NCBI RefSeq assembly: GCF_965216485.1
Contig: NZ_OZ244162.1
Span: 310,001 to 374,000, forward strand
DNA from: Algiphilus sp965216485
GTDB lineage: Bacteria > Pseudomonadota > Gammaproteobacteria > Nevskiales > Nevskiaceae
DNA: 64,000 nt
Reading direction: 5' to 3'
The translations under genes and the position numbers were made by a program. The notes below the pieces were generated by a model. The model searched no databases and had not been told where the DNA came from. It was given only the letters and a program-made list of their open reading frames with translations. Positions 15,957 through 24,755 of this stretch are shown in pieces (position 1 is the stretch's first letter; every line of letters starts with the position of its first letter).

Positions 15957-17345
15957 ATGGCATCAACGCACTCGCTGCGCACCGTCGCAGCCATCGCTTT
16001 CGGTACGGTCTTCGGCCTGTCCATCGCCCTGACGCACGGCGTGCTCGCCGACCGCAGCAGCGAAGAGGCCGCCAACGTCAAGGCAGCGGGTCTTCCAGTC
16101 GAAGACCTGCAGACCTTCGTCGAGATCCTGTCGCGCGTGCAGGACGGATACGTCGAGGACGTCACCGACAGCGAACTGCTAGAGAATGCCATCCGCGGCA
16201 TGCTCAGCGGTCTCGACCCGCACTCGGCCTATTTGGACGCGCAGGAATTCGAGGACATCACCGCCTCCACCCAGGGCCAGTTTGGCGGGCTCGGCATCGA
16301 AGTGCAGATGCAGGATGGCCTGGTGCGCGTGGTCGCGCCCATCGACGACACCCCGGCGGCACGCGCTGGCGTCGAAGCTGGCGACCTTATCGTCAAGATC
16401 GACGACACCACGGTCAAGGGCATGACCCTCACCGAGGCCGTGCGCAAGATGCGCGGCGAGCCGGGCACGGATATCGAACTGACCATCGCCCGCGAAGGCG
16501 AGGCGCAGCCAGTCATCATCAGCATCACCCGCGACATCATCAAGGTGTCCAGCGTGCGTACCCGGATTCTGACCGACGACATCGGCTATATCCGCATCAG
16601 CACCTTCACCAACAACACCAGCGACAACCTGCGCGAGGAAATCGCCTCCATGCGCGAGGATTTGGGCGACACGCTGCGCGGCATCGTCATCGACCTGCGC
16701 AACAATCCGGGTGGCGTACTCAACGCGGCGGTCGAGGTCTCGGACGCCTTCCTGGACGGCGGCAAGGTGGTTTCCATTCGCGGCCGAAAGGAAGGCCAGG
16801 TACGCGATTTCAACGCGCAGAAGGGCGACCTGGTTGCCGGCATGCCCATCGTGGTGCTGGTTAACGGCGGCTCGGCCTCGGCCTCGGAGATCGTTGCCGG
16901 TGCCCTGCAGGACCATCGCCGCGCCGTCGTGGTCGGCAGCAAGACCTTCGGCAAGGGCTCGGTACAGACCATCCTGCCTCTATCCAACAACGGTGCCGTC
17001 AAGCTGACCACCGCGCGCTACTACACCCCGGACGGACGCAGCATCCAGGCAGAAGGCATCACGCCGGATATCGAACTGCAGTCCTACAAGCTGGAGCGCG
17101 TCGAGACCGGTCTTTCCATGCGCGAGGCCGACCTCGGCAACCGCCTGTCCAACGGTCAGGAAGATGCGGACAGCGAAGAGCAGCGCAAGGCGGTCGAGCG
17201 CGCCGAGGGCAAGGATGCCAAGGACGAGAGCGACAGCAAGCGCAAGCCGAAGAAGCTGGGTGATATCGCCAAGGAAGACTTCGCCCTCTACGAAGCCATC
17301 GTGGTGCTGCGCGGCCTGATCGTCGCCAATCGCGGCCGAGACTGA
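15957..17345 (+). CDS. ctpA: Carboxy-terminal processing protease (S41)
   Basis: A 462-residue periplasmic serine protease with an N-terminal signal/anchor, a PDZ domain at about 105-190 and the S41 catalytic core. The dyad and helper are visible as Ser308 in GGSASASE, Lys333 in TFGKGSVQ and Gln337, with the canonical spacing of 25 and 4 residues. A charged Lys/Glu/Asp-rich C-terminal tail follows. Such proteases trim or degrade envelope proteins, including wall hydrolases and lipoproteins. It lies between envC and a YibQ-like gene, suggesting septal wall remodelling. Confidence 0.95.
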   Translation: MASTHSLRTVAAIAFGTVFGLSIALTHGVLADRSSEEAANVKAAGLPVEDLQTFVEILSRVQDGYVEDVTDSELLENAIRGMLSGLDPHSAYLDAQEFEDITASTQGQFGGLGIEVQMQDGLVRVVAPIDDTPAARAGVEAGDLIVKIDDTTVKGMTLTEAVRKMRGEPGTDIELTIAREGEAQPVIISITRDIIKVSSVRTRILTDDIGYIRISTFTNNTSDNLREEIASMREDLGDTLRGIVIDLRNNPGGVLNAAVEVSDAFLDGGKVVSIRGRKEGQVRDFNAQKGDLVAGMPIVVLVNGGSASASEIVAGALQDHRRAVVVGSKTFGKGSVQTILPLSNNGAVKLTTARYYTPDGRSIQAEGITPDIELQSYKLERVETGLSMREADLGNRLSNGQEDADSEEQRKAVERAEGKDAKDESDSKRKPKKLGDIAKEDFALYEAIVVLRGLIVANRGRD

Positions 17346-17355
17346 GCGCCTGCCG

Positions 17356-18153
17356 GTGCCCGGCATGCGCGCGCGGCGGCACCACGGGCTCGCCCTGGGT
17401 CTGCTCCTGACGCTCGCCGCCGCCACCGCCTCGGCCAACGGCCTGCGCGTGGCGGTGATCCTCGACGATCTCGGCGAGCAATACAGTGCGGGCGAACGCG
17501 CGCTGCAGCTGGACGACGCCGTCGCCCTTGCCTTTCTTCCCGGCGCCCGCCACGCCGCCACGCAGTCGGCACGCGCCGCAGCGCAGGGGCATGAAATTCT
17601 GCTGCACATGCCGATGGAACCCCAGCCCCATGCGCGCGCCCATCCGCAGGCGCTGCGTATGGGCAGTGATGTACAGCTGATCGCTCGGCGTCTGCATCAG
17701 GCCCTCGCGGATCTACCTCACGCCAGCGGCATCAACAACCACCAGGGCAGTCGCTTTACCGCGGATGCCGCCTCAGTGAACGCCTTCATGACGGCACTGC
17801 GCGCGCAGTCAGGGCTGTATTTCCTGGACAGCCGCACCACGGCTGCATCCCGTGCCTTCGACGGGGCACTGGCGCACGGCATTGCCGCCGGCAAGCGCGA
17901 TGTCTTCATTGATCATGAGCGCGGTGCGGATGCTGTGGCCGCTGGTTGGCAGCGCCTGCTGCGCACCGTGCGCCGCCAGGGCAGTGCCATTGCCATCGTG
18001 CACCCCTATCCTGAAAGTCTGGAGCTGCTGGAGCGTGAATTGCCTCGCCTCGCGGCGCAGGGCATTCAGCTGGTGCCGCCTTCCCGTCTGCTGCAGCAGC
18101 CAGACGCGCTCAGCGCGCGCGCCACCAGCTCCACGCTGCCAGCCCTGCACTGA
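17356..18153 (+). CDS. YibQ-like divergent polysaccharide deacetylase
   Basis: A 265-residue exported protein. After a signal peptide (about 1-28) it has the divergent polysaccharide deacetylase fold, including VAVILDDLG, ILLHMPMEP, GINNHQGSRFT, and YFLDSRTT. The segment GSAIAIVHPYPESL is near the C-terminus. The start is a GTG at 17356 or an ATG at 17365. The envC-ctpA-yibQ order is shared with many proteobacteria. The last 44 bases overlap the 3' end of ubiB on the other strand. Confidence 0.9.
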   Translation: MPGMRARRHHGLALGLLLTLAAATASANGLRVAVILDDLGEQYSAGERALQLDDAVALAFLPGARHAATQSARAAAQGHEILLHMPMEPQPHARAHPQALRMGSDVQLIARRLHQALADLPHASGINNHQGSRFTADAASVNAFMTALRAQSGLYFLDSRTTAASRAFDGALAHGIAAGKRDVFIDHERGADAVAAGWQRLLRTVRRQGSAIAIVHPYPESLELLERELPRLAAQGIQLVPPSRLLQQPDALSARATSSTLPALH

Positions 18154-19699
18154 GCCAGACGGCACCGCTGCCCCCGGGCAGGGCAACATCCTGCGACAGC
18201 ATCCAGCCGAGCGCCGCGGTGAGCAGGGTGAAGGTAGCAGCGACCACGGTGCGCCGCGTGCGCCGCTGCCCTTCAGCGAGCTGGCGTTCCAGCTGTGCCA
18301 GCCGCGCGGCAGTGCCGATCTCGTCCGCTCGCTCGGCACGCAGCAGGGATTGCTCGGCGAGCCGCGGCAGGGCTTCGATGACCAGTGGCAATTGCGCGCG
18401 CAGCGCCGAGGACAGCTTGGCTGGCGAAAGGCGGTCGCGCATCCAGTCCTCCATGATTGGCTTGGCCGTCTTCCACAGGTCGAGATCCGGATCGAGCTGG
18501 CGCCCCAACCCTTCGACCTGAAGCAGGGTCTTCTGCAGCAGCACCAGTTGCGGCTGTACCTCGTAGCGGAAACGGCGCGCAATCTGGAACAGCCGGAGCA
18601 GGAAGAAGCCGAAGGAAATGTCCTTGATCGGCTTGCCGAAGATGGGTTCGCAAACGGTGCGGATAGCTGACTCGAAGTCCTCCACCCGCGTATCCGGTGG
18701 AATCCAGCCGCTGTTGACATGCAGTTCCGCGACGCGCCGGTAGTCCTGATTGAAGAAGGCCAGGAAATTCTCGGCGAGGTAGCGCTGATCCTCCGGCGTC
18801 AGGCTGCCGACGATGCCGAAATCAATCGCCAGGTAGCTCGGCGATGCAGGATCGGAGGTGTCGACGATGATGTTGCCGGGGTGCATGTCGGCATGGAAGA
18901 AGTTGTCGCGGAAGACCTGCTTGAAGAAGATTTCCACGCCCCGCTCGGACAGCACCTTGAAGTCCACGCCCTTGGCGCGCAGCGCGTCCAGATCGCGGAT
19001 CGAGGTTCCAAACACGCGCTCCTGCGTAAGCACTTCGGGGCGCGTGGCCTCCCAGATCACCTGGGGGTGATAGATCAGCTCGGAGCCCAGCCAGTTGCGG
19101 CGCAATTGGGCGCAGTTGGCGCCTTCGCGCATCATGTCGAGCTCGTCGAAGAGAATGCCTTCGAATTCCGCGACCACTGCCACCGGACGCAGCCGCGCAC
19201 CTTCGGGGTGCACGCGTTGTACCCAGCGCGCCAGGGTGTACATCAGACCGACATCGCGGGCGATGGCTTCGCGCATGCCGGGGCGAAGAATCTTGACGAT
19301 GACCGGCATCCCCGCGCTGCCGTCGGCTTCGCGCAGGCGGGCAGCGTGCACCTGCGCCACCGAGGCCGAGGCCAGCGGCTCGGTCTCGAATTCGGCGTAG
19401 AGCGCATCGATGGGCTGGCCGAGCGCCTGCTCGATGGCGGCACGGGCGGTGGCCGAATCGAAGGGCGGGACGCGGTCCTGCAGTTTAGCCAGCTCGGTGG
19501 CGATTTCGGGTGGCAGCAGATCGGGACGCGTCGACAGCGCCTGCCCGAATTTGACGAAGACCGGCCCCAGCGCCTCCAGCGCCAAGCGCAGCCGCTCTCC
19601 CTTGTCCTGAGCGTTGTCGCGGATGTCGCCGCGCAGCAGTTCGCGCAGCCGGTAACGCCGCACCACGCGCAGGATGTGCCAGAGCCGACGCAGATTCAT
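18110..19699 (-). CDS. ubiB: Ubiquinone biosynthesis kinase-like protein UbiB
   Basis: Atypical kinase/ATPase needed for ubiquinone synthesis. The 529-residue protein has the signature KFGQALSTRPD, an alanine-rich loop (ASASVAQVH), the catalytic region FFHADMHPGN and the DFG motif in IDFGIVG. One or two C-terminal transmembrane helices (about 485-525) anchor it. The start overlaps the ubiJ stop by four bases, giving a tight ubiE-ubiJ-ubiB operon. The 3' end overlaps the convergent yibQ-like gene by 44 bases. Confidence 0.95.
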   Translation of the reverse strand: MNLRRLWHILRVVRRYRLRELLRGDIRDNAQDKGERLRLALEALGPVFVKFGQALSTRPDLLPPEIATELAKLQDRVPPFDSATARAAIEQALGQPIDALYAEFETEPLASASVAQVHAARLREADGSAGMPVIVKILRPGMREAIARDVGLMYTLARWVQRVHPEGARLRPVAVVAEFEGILFDELDMMREGANCAQLRRNWLGSELIYHPQVIWEATRPEVLTQERVFGTSIRDLDALRAKGVDFKVLSERGVEIFFKQVFRDNFFHADMHPGNIIVDTSDPASPSYLAIDFGIVGSLTPEDQRYLAENFLAFFNQDYRRVAELHVNSGWIPPDTRVEDFESAIRTVCEPIFGKPIKDISFGFFLLRLFQIARRFRYEVQPQLVLLQKTLLQVEGLGRQLDPDLDLWKTAKPIMEDWMRDRLSPAKLSSALRAQLPLVIEALPRLAEQSLLRAERADEIGTAARLAQLERQLAEGQRRTRRTVVAATFTLLTAALGWMLSQDVALPGGSGAVWLSAGLAAWSWWRAR

Positions 19700-20331
19700 G
19701 CGTGGCCCCGTCGCGGTTGGCCACCGCGGCGGCGTTCCAGGCGCTCGACGCGGGCACTGACGCGAGCGGCCCGATCACGCAAGGCGTCGACGTCGCGGAT
19801 GAACTGCTCCACGCTCTGGCGGTCGGCGAGATCCTCTGTCTCGTACTGCAGATAGTCGACCGCCTGACGCGTGACGCTGTCGAAGGCCTGGCGCGCCCAC
19901 TGGAACAGACCGCCGGCGGCATCGGCAACACGCTGGGCCGCAATATCTCCGAGGTAGGGCTCGAGGATCTCGGCGAGATCGAAGCCCACCTGCAGCAACA
20001 GTGCCTGGAATCGCTGCAGCAACTCCGGGTCCCCCTCCACGCGCAGACCGCGCGGCAGGGCGTTGCCGCGGCTCAGCTGTTCGCGGAACAAGGCGGCGAA
20101 AACCCCGGGCGTACCCTGCACCGTGGCATCCGGACGGGACTCCACCTCGGCAGCCACGCGCACGCGCTCGCCGATGAAATCGAAGACGATCCACCAGCCG
20201 GGCGGTTCCACATGCACGGCCAGCGCACGGCCATGCAGCTCTCTCAGCGCATCGAGGGCGGTCTCGTCCAGCGCGATATAGCGATTCAGCGCGACCTCGA
20301 TGGCCCCGCACAAAGCCGCGGGTGTGCTCAC
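19696..20331 (-). CDS. ubiJ: Ubiquinone biosynthesis accessory factor UbiJ (SCP2 domain)
   Basis: A 211-residue protein with an SCP2 lipid-binding domain at about residues 15-110 and a C-terminal coiled coil rich in Arg, Glu and Val (SVEQFIRDVDALRDRAARV). UbiJ scaffolds the soluble ubiquinone-biosynthetic complex and is thought to hold the lipid intermediates. It is encoded between ubiE and ubiB with four-base overlaps on both sides, the standard gene order. Confidence 0.92.
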   Translation of the reverse strand: MSTPAALCGAIEVALNRYIALDETALDALRELHGRALAVHVEPPGWWIVFDFIGERVRVAAEVESRPDATVQGTPGVFAALFREQLSRGNALPRGLRVEGDPELLQRFQALLLQVGFDLAEILEPYLGDIAAQRVADAAGGLFQWARQAFDSVTRQAVDYLQYETEDLADRQSVEQFIRDVDALRDRAARVSARVERLERRRGGQPRRGHA

Positions 20332-21086
20332 AAGCGGTAGCCGCGATGGACGGCGACCACGCCGCCGGTGAGGTTGTAGACCTGGGTACGCGCGAAGCCC
20401 GCGTTTTCCATCATGCCCTTCAGGGTGGACTGGTCGGGATGCTTGCGGATCGACTCCGCGAGGTAGCGGTAGGACGCCTCGTCGCGCGCGACCACGCGCC
20501 CGAGCAGGGGCAGCACGCTGAAGGAATAGGCGTCATACACGCGCGAGAAGGTGGGATTCAGCGGTTTGGAGAATTCCAGCACCAGCAGGCGTCCACCCGG
20601 CTTGAGGCAGCGGTAGATGGAGCGCAGTGCGGCGTCCTTGTCGGTAACGTTACGCAGGCCGAAGGCCATGGTCACGCAGTCCAGGCTGGCATCCTCGAAG
20701 GGCAGGCACTCGGCGTTGGCCTGTACGTAATCCAGATGCTGGACAATGCCTTCGTCGTCGAGGCGCCGGCGGCCTTCCTGCAGCATCTCGGCATTGATGT
20801 CCGACAGCAGCACCAGGCCATCCGGCCCGACCTTGCCCGCGAAGTCGCGCGCCAGATCGCCCGTCCCGCCTGCAAGATCCAGCACCGTTTCGCCGGAGCG
20901 GACATCCGCCAGGTCGATGGTGAAGCGCTTCCAGATGCGGTGCACGCCCATCGACATCAGGTCATTCATGATGTCGTAGTTGCGTGCCACCGAGGAAAAG
21001 ACGGCACCGACGCGCCGCGCCTTCTCGGCGACGGGCACCTCCTGATAGCCGAAATGGGTCGTGCCGGCGGGCTTGCTTTCACTCAT
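20328..21086 (-). CDS. ubiE: Demethylmenaquinone/2-methoxy-6-polyprenyl-benzoquinol C-methyltransferase
   Basis: SAM-dependent C-methyltransferase of ubiquinone and menaquinone synthesis. The 252-residue protein shows FGYQEVP, VFSSVARNYDIMNDLMSMGVHR in pieces, the SAM loop VLDLAGGTGD, FGLRNVTDK and the C-terminal GGVVAVHRGY. The ATG at 21086 gives the usual family length. It heads the ubiE-ubiJ-ubiB operon. About 200 bases separate it from the divergent C39-like gene. Confidence 0.97.
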   Translation of the reverse strand: MSESKPAGTTHFGYQEVPVAEKARRVGAVFSSVARNYDIMNDLMSMGVHRIWKRFTIDLADVRSGETVLDLAGGTGDLARDFAGKVGPDGLVLLSDINAEMLQEGRRRLDDEGIVQHLDYVQANAECLPFEDASLDCVTMAFGLRNVTDKDAALRSIYRCLKPGGRLLVLEFSKPLNPTFSRVYDAYSFSVLPLLGRVVARDEASYRYLAESIRKHPDQSTLKGMMENAGFARTQVYNLTGGVVAVHRGYRL

Positions 21087-21287
21087 GTGCGCAGTGTAGC
21101 CGAGGCGGCCCCGCCGCTTCCTTCTGGCTTCGCACGCGCGCTGAACGAAGTGCAGCACAGCCAGCTGCCTTTGCTGATGGCGAGCGGAAAGCATTGGCAC
21201 GCGGCGTTGCCATCGCTCGCGGCAAGTACCTATTCTGCTTTGCACGAAGGCACCGCATAATCCGCCACCCGATCCCGCAGCCCGCCC

Positions 21288-22040
21288 TTGGACACCCGTC
21301 TCGCCCTCGACATCCCGCCGCAACCGGACGACGTCACCTGCGGCCCCACCTGCCTCAAGGCGCTCTACCGCTACTACGAGGAGGGGGATGCCGTGCCGGC
21401 GGCGCACCCGCCCCGCCCGGAGATGGATGCCCGCGATATCGCGCGGCTGACCGAGGAGATCCGCACCCTTCCCGACGGCGGCACGCTGGCGGTCTTTCTG
21501 GCCAACCACGCCCTCAAGCGAGGCTACGGCGCCACCATGTACACCTACAACCTGACGGTGTTCGACCCTAGCTGGTTCGCGCAGCCGGAGACGGACTTTG
21601 CCGCCAAGCTGGATGCCCAGCTTGCGGTCAAGCAGGGCGACCCACGCATTGCCGCCGCCACCGCCGGTTACCGCGAATTTCTGAAGCTGGGGGGCCGCCT
21701 GCGCTTCGAAGATCTCACCGGTGCTCTGATCGGCCGCATCCTGTCGAGCGGCAAACCCATCCTCACCGGGTTGTCCGCCACCTACCTGTATCGCGCCATG
21801 CGCGAGCGACCGGACACCTCGGAAGACGACGACGTGGCTGGCTGGCCCAGCGGGCACTTCGTGGTGCTCTGCGGCTACGACCCGAAGCACCGTCAGGTGC
21901 TGGTCGCCGACCCCTACGCCGCCAATCCGCTGGCTGACGGACAACGCTACACCGTCAAGCTGTCGCGCCTGATCGGTGCCATATTTCTGGGTGCTCTCAC
22001 CCATGATGCCAATCTCCTGATCCTGGAGCCCCAACCCTGA
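21288..22040 (+). CDS. C39-like papain-fold peptidase or amidase, first gene of amidoligase operon
   Basis: A 250-residue protein without a signal peptide, so cytoplasmic. A full C39-type catalytic set can be placed: Gln12 (oxyanion), Cys18 in VTCGPTC, His190 in SGHFVVLCGYD and Asp208 in VADPY. A stop at 21258 in the same frame and the need to keep Cys18 leave TTG at 21288 as the only sensible start. No Shine-Dalgarno is seen, but CATAAT at 21256-21261 could be a -10 giving a very short leader. Its stop overlaps the next gene by four bases. It may process or transfer the product of the two ligases; no ABC transporter is attached, unlike bacteriocin C39 peptidases. Confidence 0.85.
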   Translation: MDTRLALDIPPQPDDVTCGPTCLKALYRYYEEGDAVPAAHPPRPEMDARDIARLTEEIRTLPDGGTLAVFLANHALKRGYGATMYTYNLTVFDPSWFAQPETDFAAKLDAQLAVKQGDPRIAAATAGYREFLKLGGRLRFEDLTGALIGRILSSGKPILTGLSATYLYRAMRERPDTSEDDDVAGWPSGHFVVLCGYDPKHRQVLVADPYAANPLADGQRYTVKLSRLIGAIFLGALTHDANLLILEPQP

Positions 22041-23524
22041 AGACCATCCTTGTCGTCGACATGCTGTCGGACTGGACCACCGAGATCCCCGGCGTCACGG
22101 TGGTGGCCGCGCGCGACTATCTGGCCGCCGAGGACCGCAGCTACCCCCCTGGCCTGCGCGTCTACAACCTGTGCCGTTCCTATCGCTATCAGCGCAGCGG
22201 CTACTACGTCTCCCTTCTGGCGGCGGCACGCGGCCACCGCCCGCTGCCCGATGTCGCCACCATCCAGAACCTGAAGACCACCACGCTGGCGCGGCTGGCC
22301 GGCGACGAGCTGGAAGAGGCCATCGAGCGCAGCCTGCGGCCCATCGCCTCGGAGCAGTTCGAGCTGTCCATCTACTTCGGACAGAACCTGGCGGCGCGCC
22401 ATCAGCGCCTGGCGCGGGCGTTGTACAATCTGTTCCCCTCACCCATGCTGCGCGCCCAGTTCCGACGCGGCAAAGCCTGGCGGCTGACCAGCCTGCGCGC
22501 CCTGGGCCTCGATGAAGTGCCCGATTCGCACCGCGCCTTTCTTGGCGATGCCGCCCGCGCCTGGCTGGGCAAGCGCCGACGCACCACCGCGCCAAAGCGA
22601 GAAGGCGGCTACGACATGGCCATGCTGGTGGCAGAGGCGGAACACGACGCGCCCTCCAATGCGCAGGCGTTGGCGGCCTTCGAGAAAGCAGCACGCCGCA
22701 ACGGCTTTCAGATCGAACGCATCGACCGCAACGACTTCGCCGAGATTCCTGCCTACGACGCCCTCTTCATTCGCGAAACCACGCGGGTTAACCACCATAC
22801 CTACCGCTTCGCCAGCCGCGCCGCTGCAGAAGGCCTTGTGGTCATGGACGATCCGGTATCCATCCTGCGCTGCACCAACAAGGTCTTTCTGGCCGAACGC
22901 CTGGCGCGGGCCGGCGTCGCCACGCCGCCCACGCTGATCGTGCATCGCGGCAATATGGATCAGGTCGAAGCCCGTCTGGGTCTGCCCTGCGTGCTGAAGC
23001 AGCCCGACAGCGCTTTCTCCCGCGGCGTGGTCAAGGCCGAGACGCGGCAGGAATTGCACAGCGCGCTGGAGCGTCTGCTTTCCGGCTCCGACCTCATCGT
23101 CGCCCAAGGTTTCGTGCCCACCGCCTTCGACTGGCGGGTGGGCATCCTTGCCGGCGTGCCGCTCTACGTCTGCCGCTATCACATGGCGGAGGCGCACTGG
23201 CAGATCGTGCGCCACGGGCCGGAAGGCAAGAAGGACGAGGGCAATACCGACACGCTACCGGTCGAGGCGGCGCCGCCGGCGCTGCTGCGCACCGCGGTGG
23301 CGGCGGCGCGCGTGATTGGCGACGGACTCTACGGGGTGGATATCAAGCAGGTGGGCAACCGATTCATGGTCATCGAAGTCAACGACAACCCCAGCATCGA
23401 TGGCGGCATCGAGGACGAAGTGCTCGGCGACGCCCTCTACGACCGCATCATGGCGGAGTTCGCGCGCCGGGTGGCGGCGCGCAAGGCAGCCAGCGGCAAT
23501 GGCGAGGGCAGCGACCGTGGCTGA
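22037..23524 (+). CDS. RLAN-domain RimK-like ATP-grasp ligase
   Basis: ATP-dependent amide-bond ligase of 495 residues. Residues 1-150 match the RimK-like ATP-grasp N-terminal (RLAN) domain. The ATP-grasp domain follows from about 270, with LPCVLKQPDSAFSRGV, DWRVGILAG and the metal-binding VIEVNDNPSIDGG. The best start is a CTG at 22037: GGAG at 22025-22028 sits eight bases upstream, CTG overlaps the previous TGA (CTGA), and it restores the domain's first strand TILVV. The first ATG, at 22061, would cut that strand off. Members ligate amino acids, often Glu, to peptides or metabolites; the substrate is unknown here. Confidence 0.88.
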   Translation: MKTILVVDMLSDWTTEIPGVTVVAARDYLAAEDRSYPPGLRVYNLCRSYRYQRSGYYVSLLAAARGHRPLPDVATIQNLKTTTLARLAGDELEEAIERSLRPIASEQFELSIYFGQNLAARHQRLARALYNLFPSPMLRAQFRRGKAWRLTSLRALGLDEVPDSHRAFLGDAARAWLGKRRRTTAPKREGGYDMAMLVAEAEHDAPSNAQALAAFEKAARRNGFQIERIDRNDFAEIPAYDALFIRETTRVNHHTYRFASRAAAEGLVVMDDPVSILRCTNKVFLAERLARAGVATPPTLIVHRGNMDQVEARLGLPCVLKQPDSAFSRGVVKAETRQELHSALERLLSGSDLIVAQGFVPTAFDWRVGILAGVPLYVCRYHMAEAHWQIVRHGPEGKKDEGNTDTLPVEAAPPALLRTAVAAARVIGDGLYGVDIKQVGNRFMVIEVNDNPSIDGGIEDEVLGDALYDRIMAEFARRVAARKAASGNGEGSDRG

Positions 23525-24755
23525 GCGCGACGATCTTGACCTGTGGGAAGGCTATGGCATCGAGATCGAGTGGATGATCGTGGATGCGCACAGCCTGGAT
23601 GTCCGCCCGGTGGCGGACCACCTGCTGGCCGGTGTCGCAGGCCACGGCGCCACCGAATTCGAAGACGGCGCGGTCACCTGGACCAACGAACTCGCACGCC
23701 ACCTCATCGAAGCCAAATCCACCGGACCGCTATCCGCCCTTGACGGTGCGGACAGCCTCTTCGGCGAGGCCGCGCGCAAGATCAATGCCCGCCTGGCACC
23801 GGAGGGGCTCTGCCTACTCCCCGGGCCCATGCATCCCTGGATGCAACCGGAACGCGAGTTCCAGCAGTTCCCGCACGGGCAGGACGCCATTTACCGCCTC
23901 TTTGACCAGGTCTTCGACTGCCGCGGTCATGGCTGGTCCAATCTGCAGAGCCAGCAGATCAATCTGCCCTTTCACGGCGACGCGGCCTTTGGTCACTTGA
24001 TGGCGGCGGTGCGCGTGCTGATGCCCTTGCTGCCGGCGCTGACAGCCGCCTCGCCCTTTGTGGAAGCCGCTGCCGCCCACACGCCCAACCATCGGCTCAC
24101 GGTCTATGCCGGCAACTGCGCACGGGTACCTTCGATCACCGCGCAGGTCATCCCTGAACCCGTCTTCACCATCGATGCCTATCACGAACGCGTGCTGGCG
24201 CCGATCCTGCGCGACATGGCCGCGCACGATCCCGAGGGATTGCTGGAGGCCGAGTGGACCAATGCCCGCGGCGCCATCGTGCGCTTTTCGCGCAATTGCA
24301 TCGAGATCCGGGTCATGGATACCCAGGAATCCCCGGCAGCCGACCTCGCCCTCGCCGAGCTGGTGGTGGCGGTGGCACGCGGGCTGGTGGAGGAACGCTG
24401 GTCCAGCGGCACTGCGCAGGCGCGCATGGCGCAGGACCGGCTGGTGCACTGGTATCAGCAATCGGTGCGCCACGCCGAAGGGGTACGGATCGAGGACCGC
24501 GCCTATCTGGCCTTGTTCGGCTATGGCGGCGACGCGGCTTCGGGCTGGCAGCTCTGGGAACGGCTGATCGAAGAGGCGGCCGCCGCCGGCGGCCTGTCTG
24601 CCGCGGCGGGCCGGCACTGCGAGCACTGGCTGCGCCACGGCACGCTGGCCAGCCGCCTCGTGCAGGCCGTGGGACCGTCGGTATCGCGCGAAACGCTGCG
24701 GCCGGTCTACCGGCGCATGGCGGATTGCCTGCAGCAGAACACGGCCTTCGACTGA
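23517..24755 (+). CDS. GCS2-type carboxylate-amine ligase (glutamate-cysteine ligase family)
   Basis: A 412-residue protein of the glutamine-synthetase-like COOH-NH2 ligase fold. Family features include YGIEIEWMIVD with acidic metal ligands, EFEDGAVTWTNELARHLIE, SQQINLPFHG, and the arginine-bearing NCIEIRVMDTQE. A GTG at 23517 follows GAGGG at eight bases and overlaps the RLAN gene by eight bases. It is not the classical gshA: it is shorter and shows only family-level similarity. It probably makes a gamma-glutamyl or similar amide as the partner of the ATP-grasp ligase. Confidence 0.85.
   Translation: MAERDDLDLWEGYGIEIEWMIVDAHSLDVRPVADHLLAGVAGHGATEFEDGAVTWTNELARHLIEAKSTGPLSALDGADSLFGEAARKINARLAPEGLCLLPGPMHPWMQPEREFQQFPHGQDAIYRLFDQVFDCRGHGWSNLQSQQINLPFHGDAAFGHLMAAVRVLMPLLPALTAASPFVEAAAAHTPNHRLTVYAGNCARVPSITAQVIPEPVFTIDAYHERVLAPILRDMAAHDPEGLLEAEWTNARGAIVRFSRNCIEIRVMDTQESPAADLALAELVVAVARGLVEERWSSGTAQARMAQDRLVHWYQQSVRHAEGVRIEDRAYLALFGYGGDAASGWQLWERLIEEAAAAGGLSAAAGRHCEHWLRHGTLASRLVQAVGPSVSRETLRPVYRRMADCLQQNTAFD

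Noticed and set aside
21288..22040. C39-like gene as a bacteriocin leader peptidase
   Set aside because: No ABC transporter domain, no small double-glycine precursor gene nearby, and no membrane segment; the coupling is to ligases instead.
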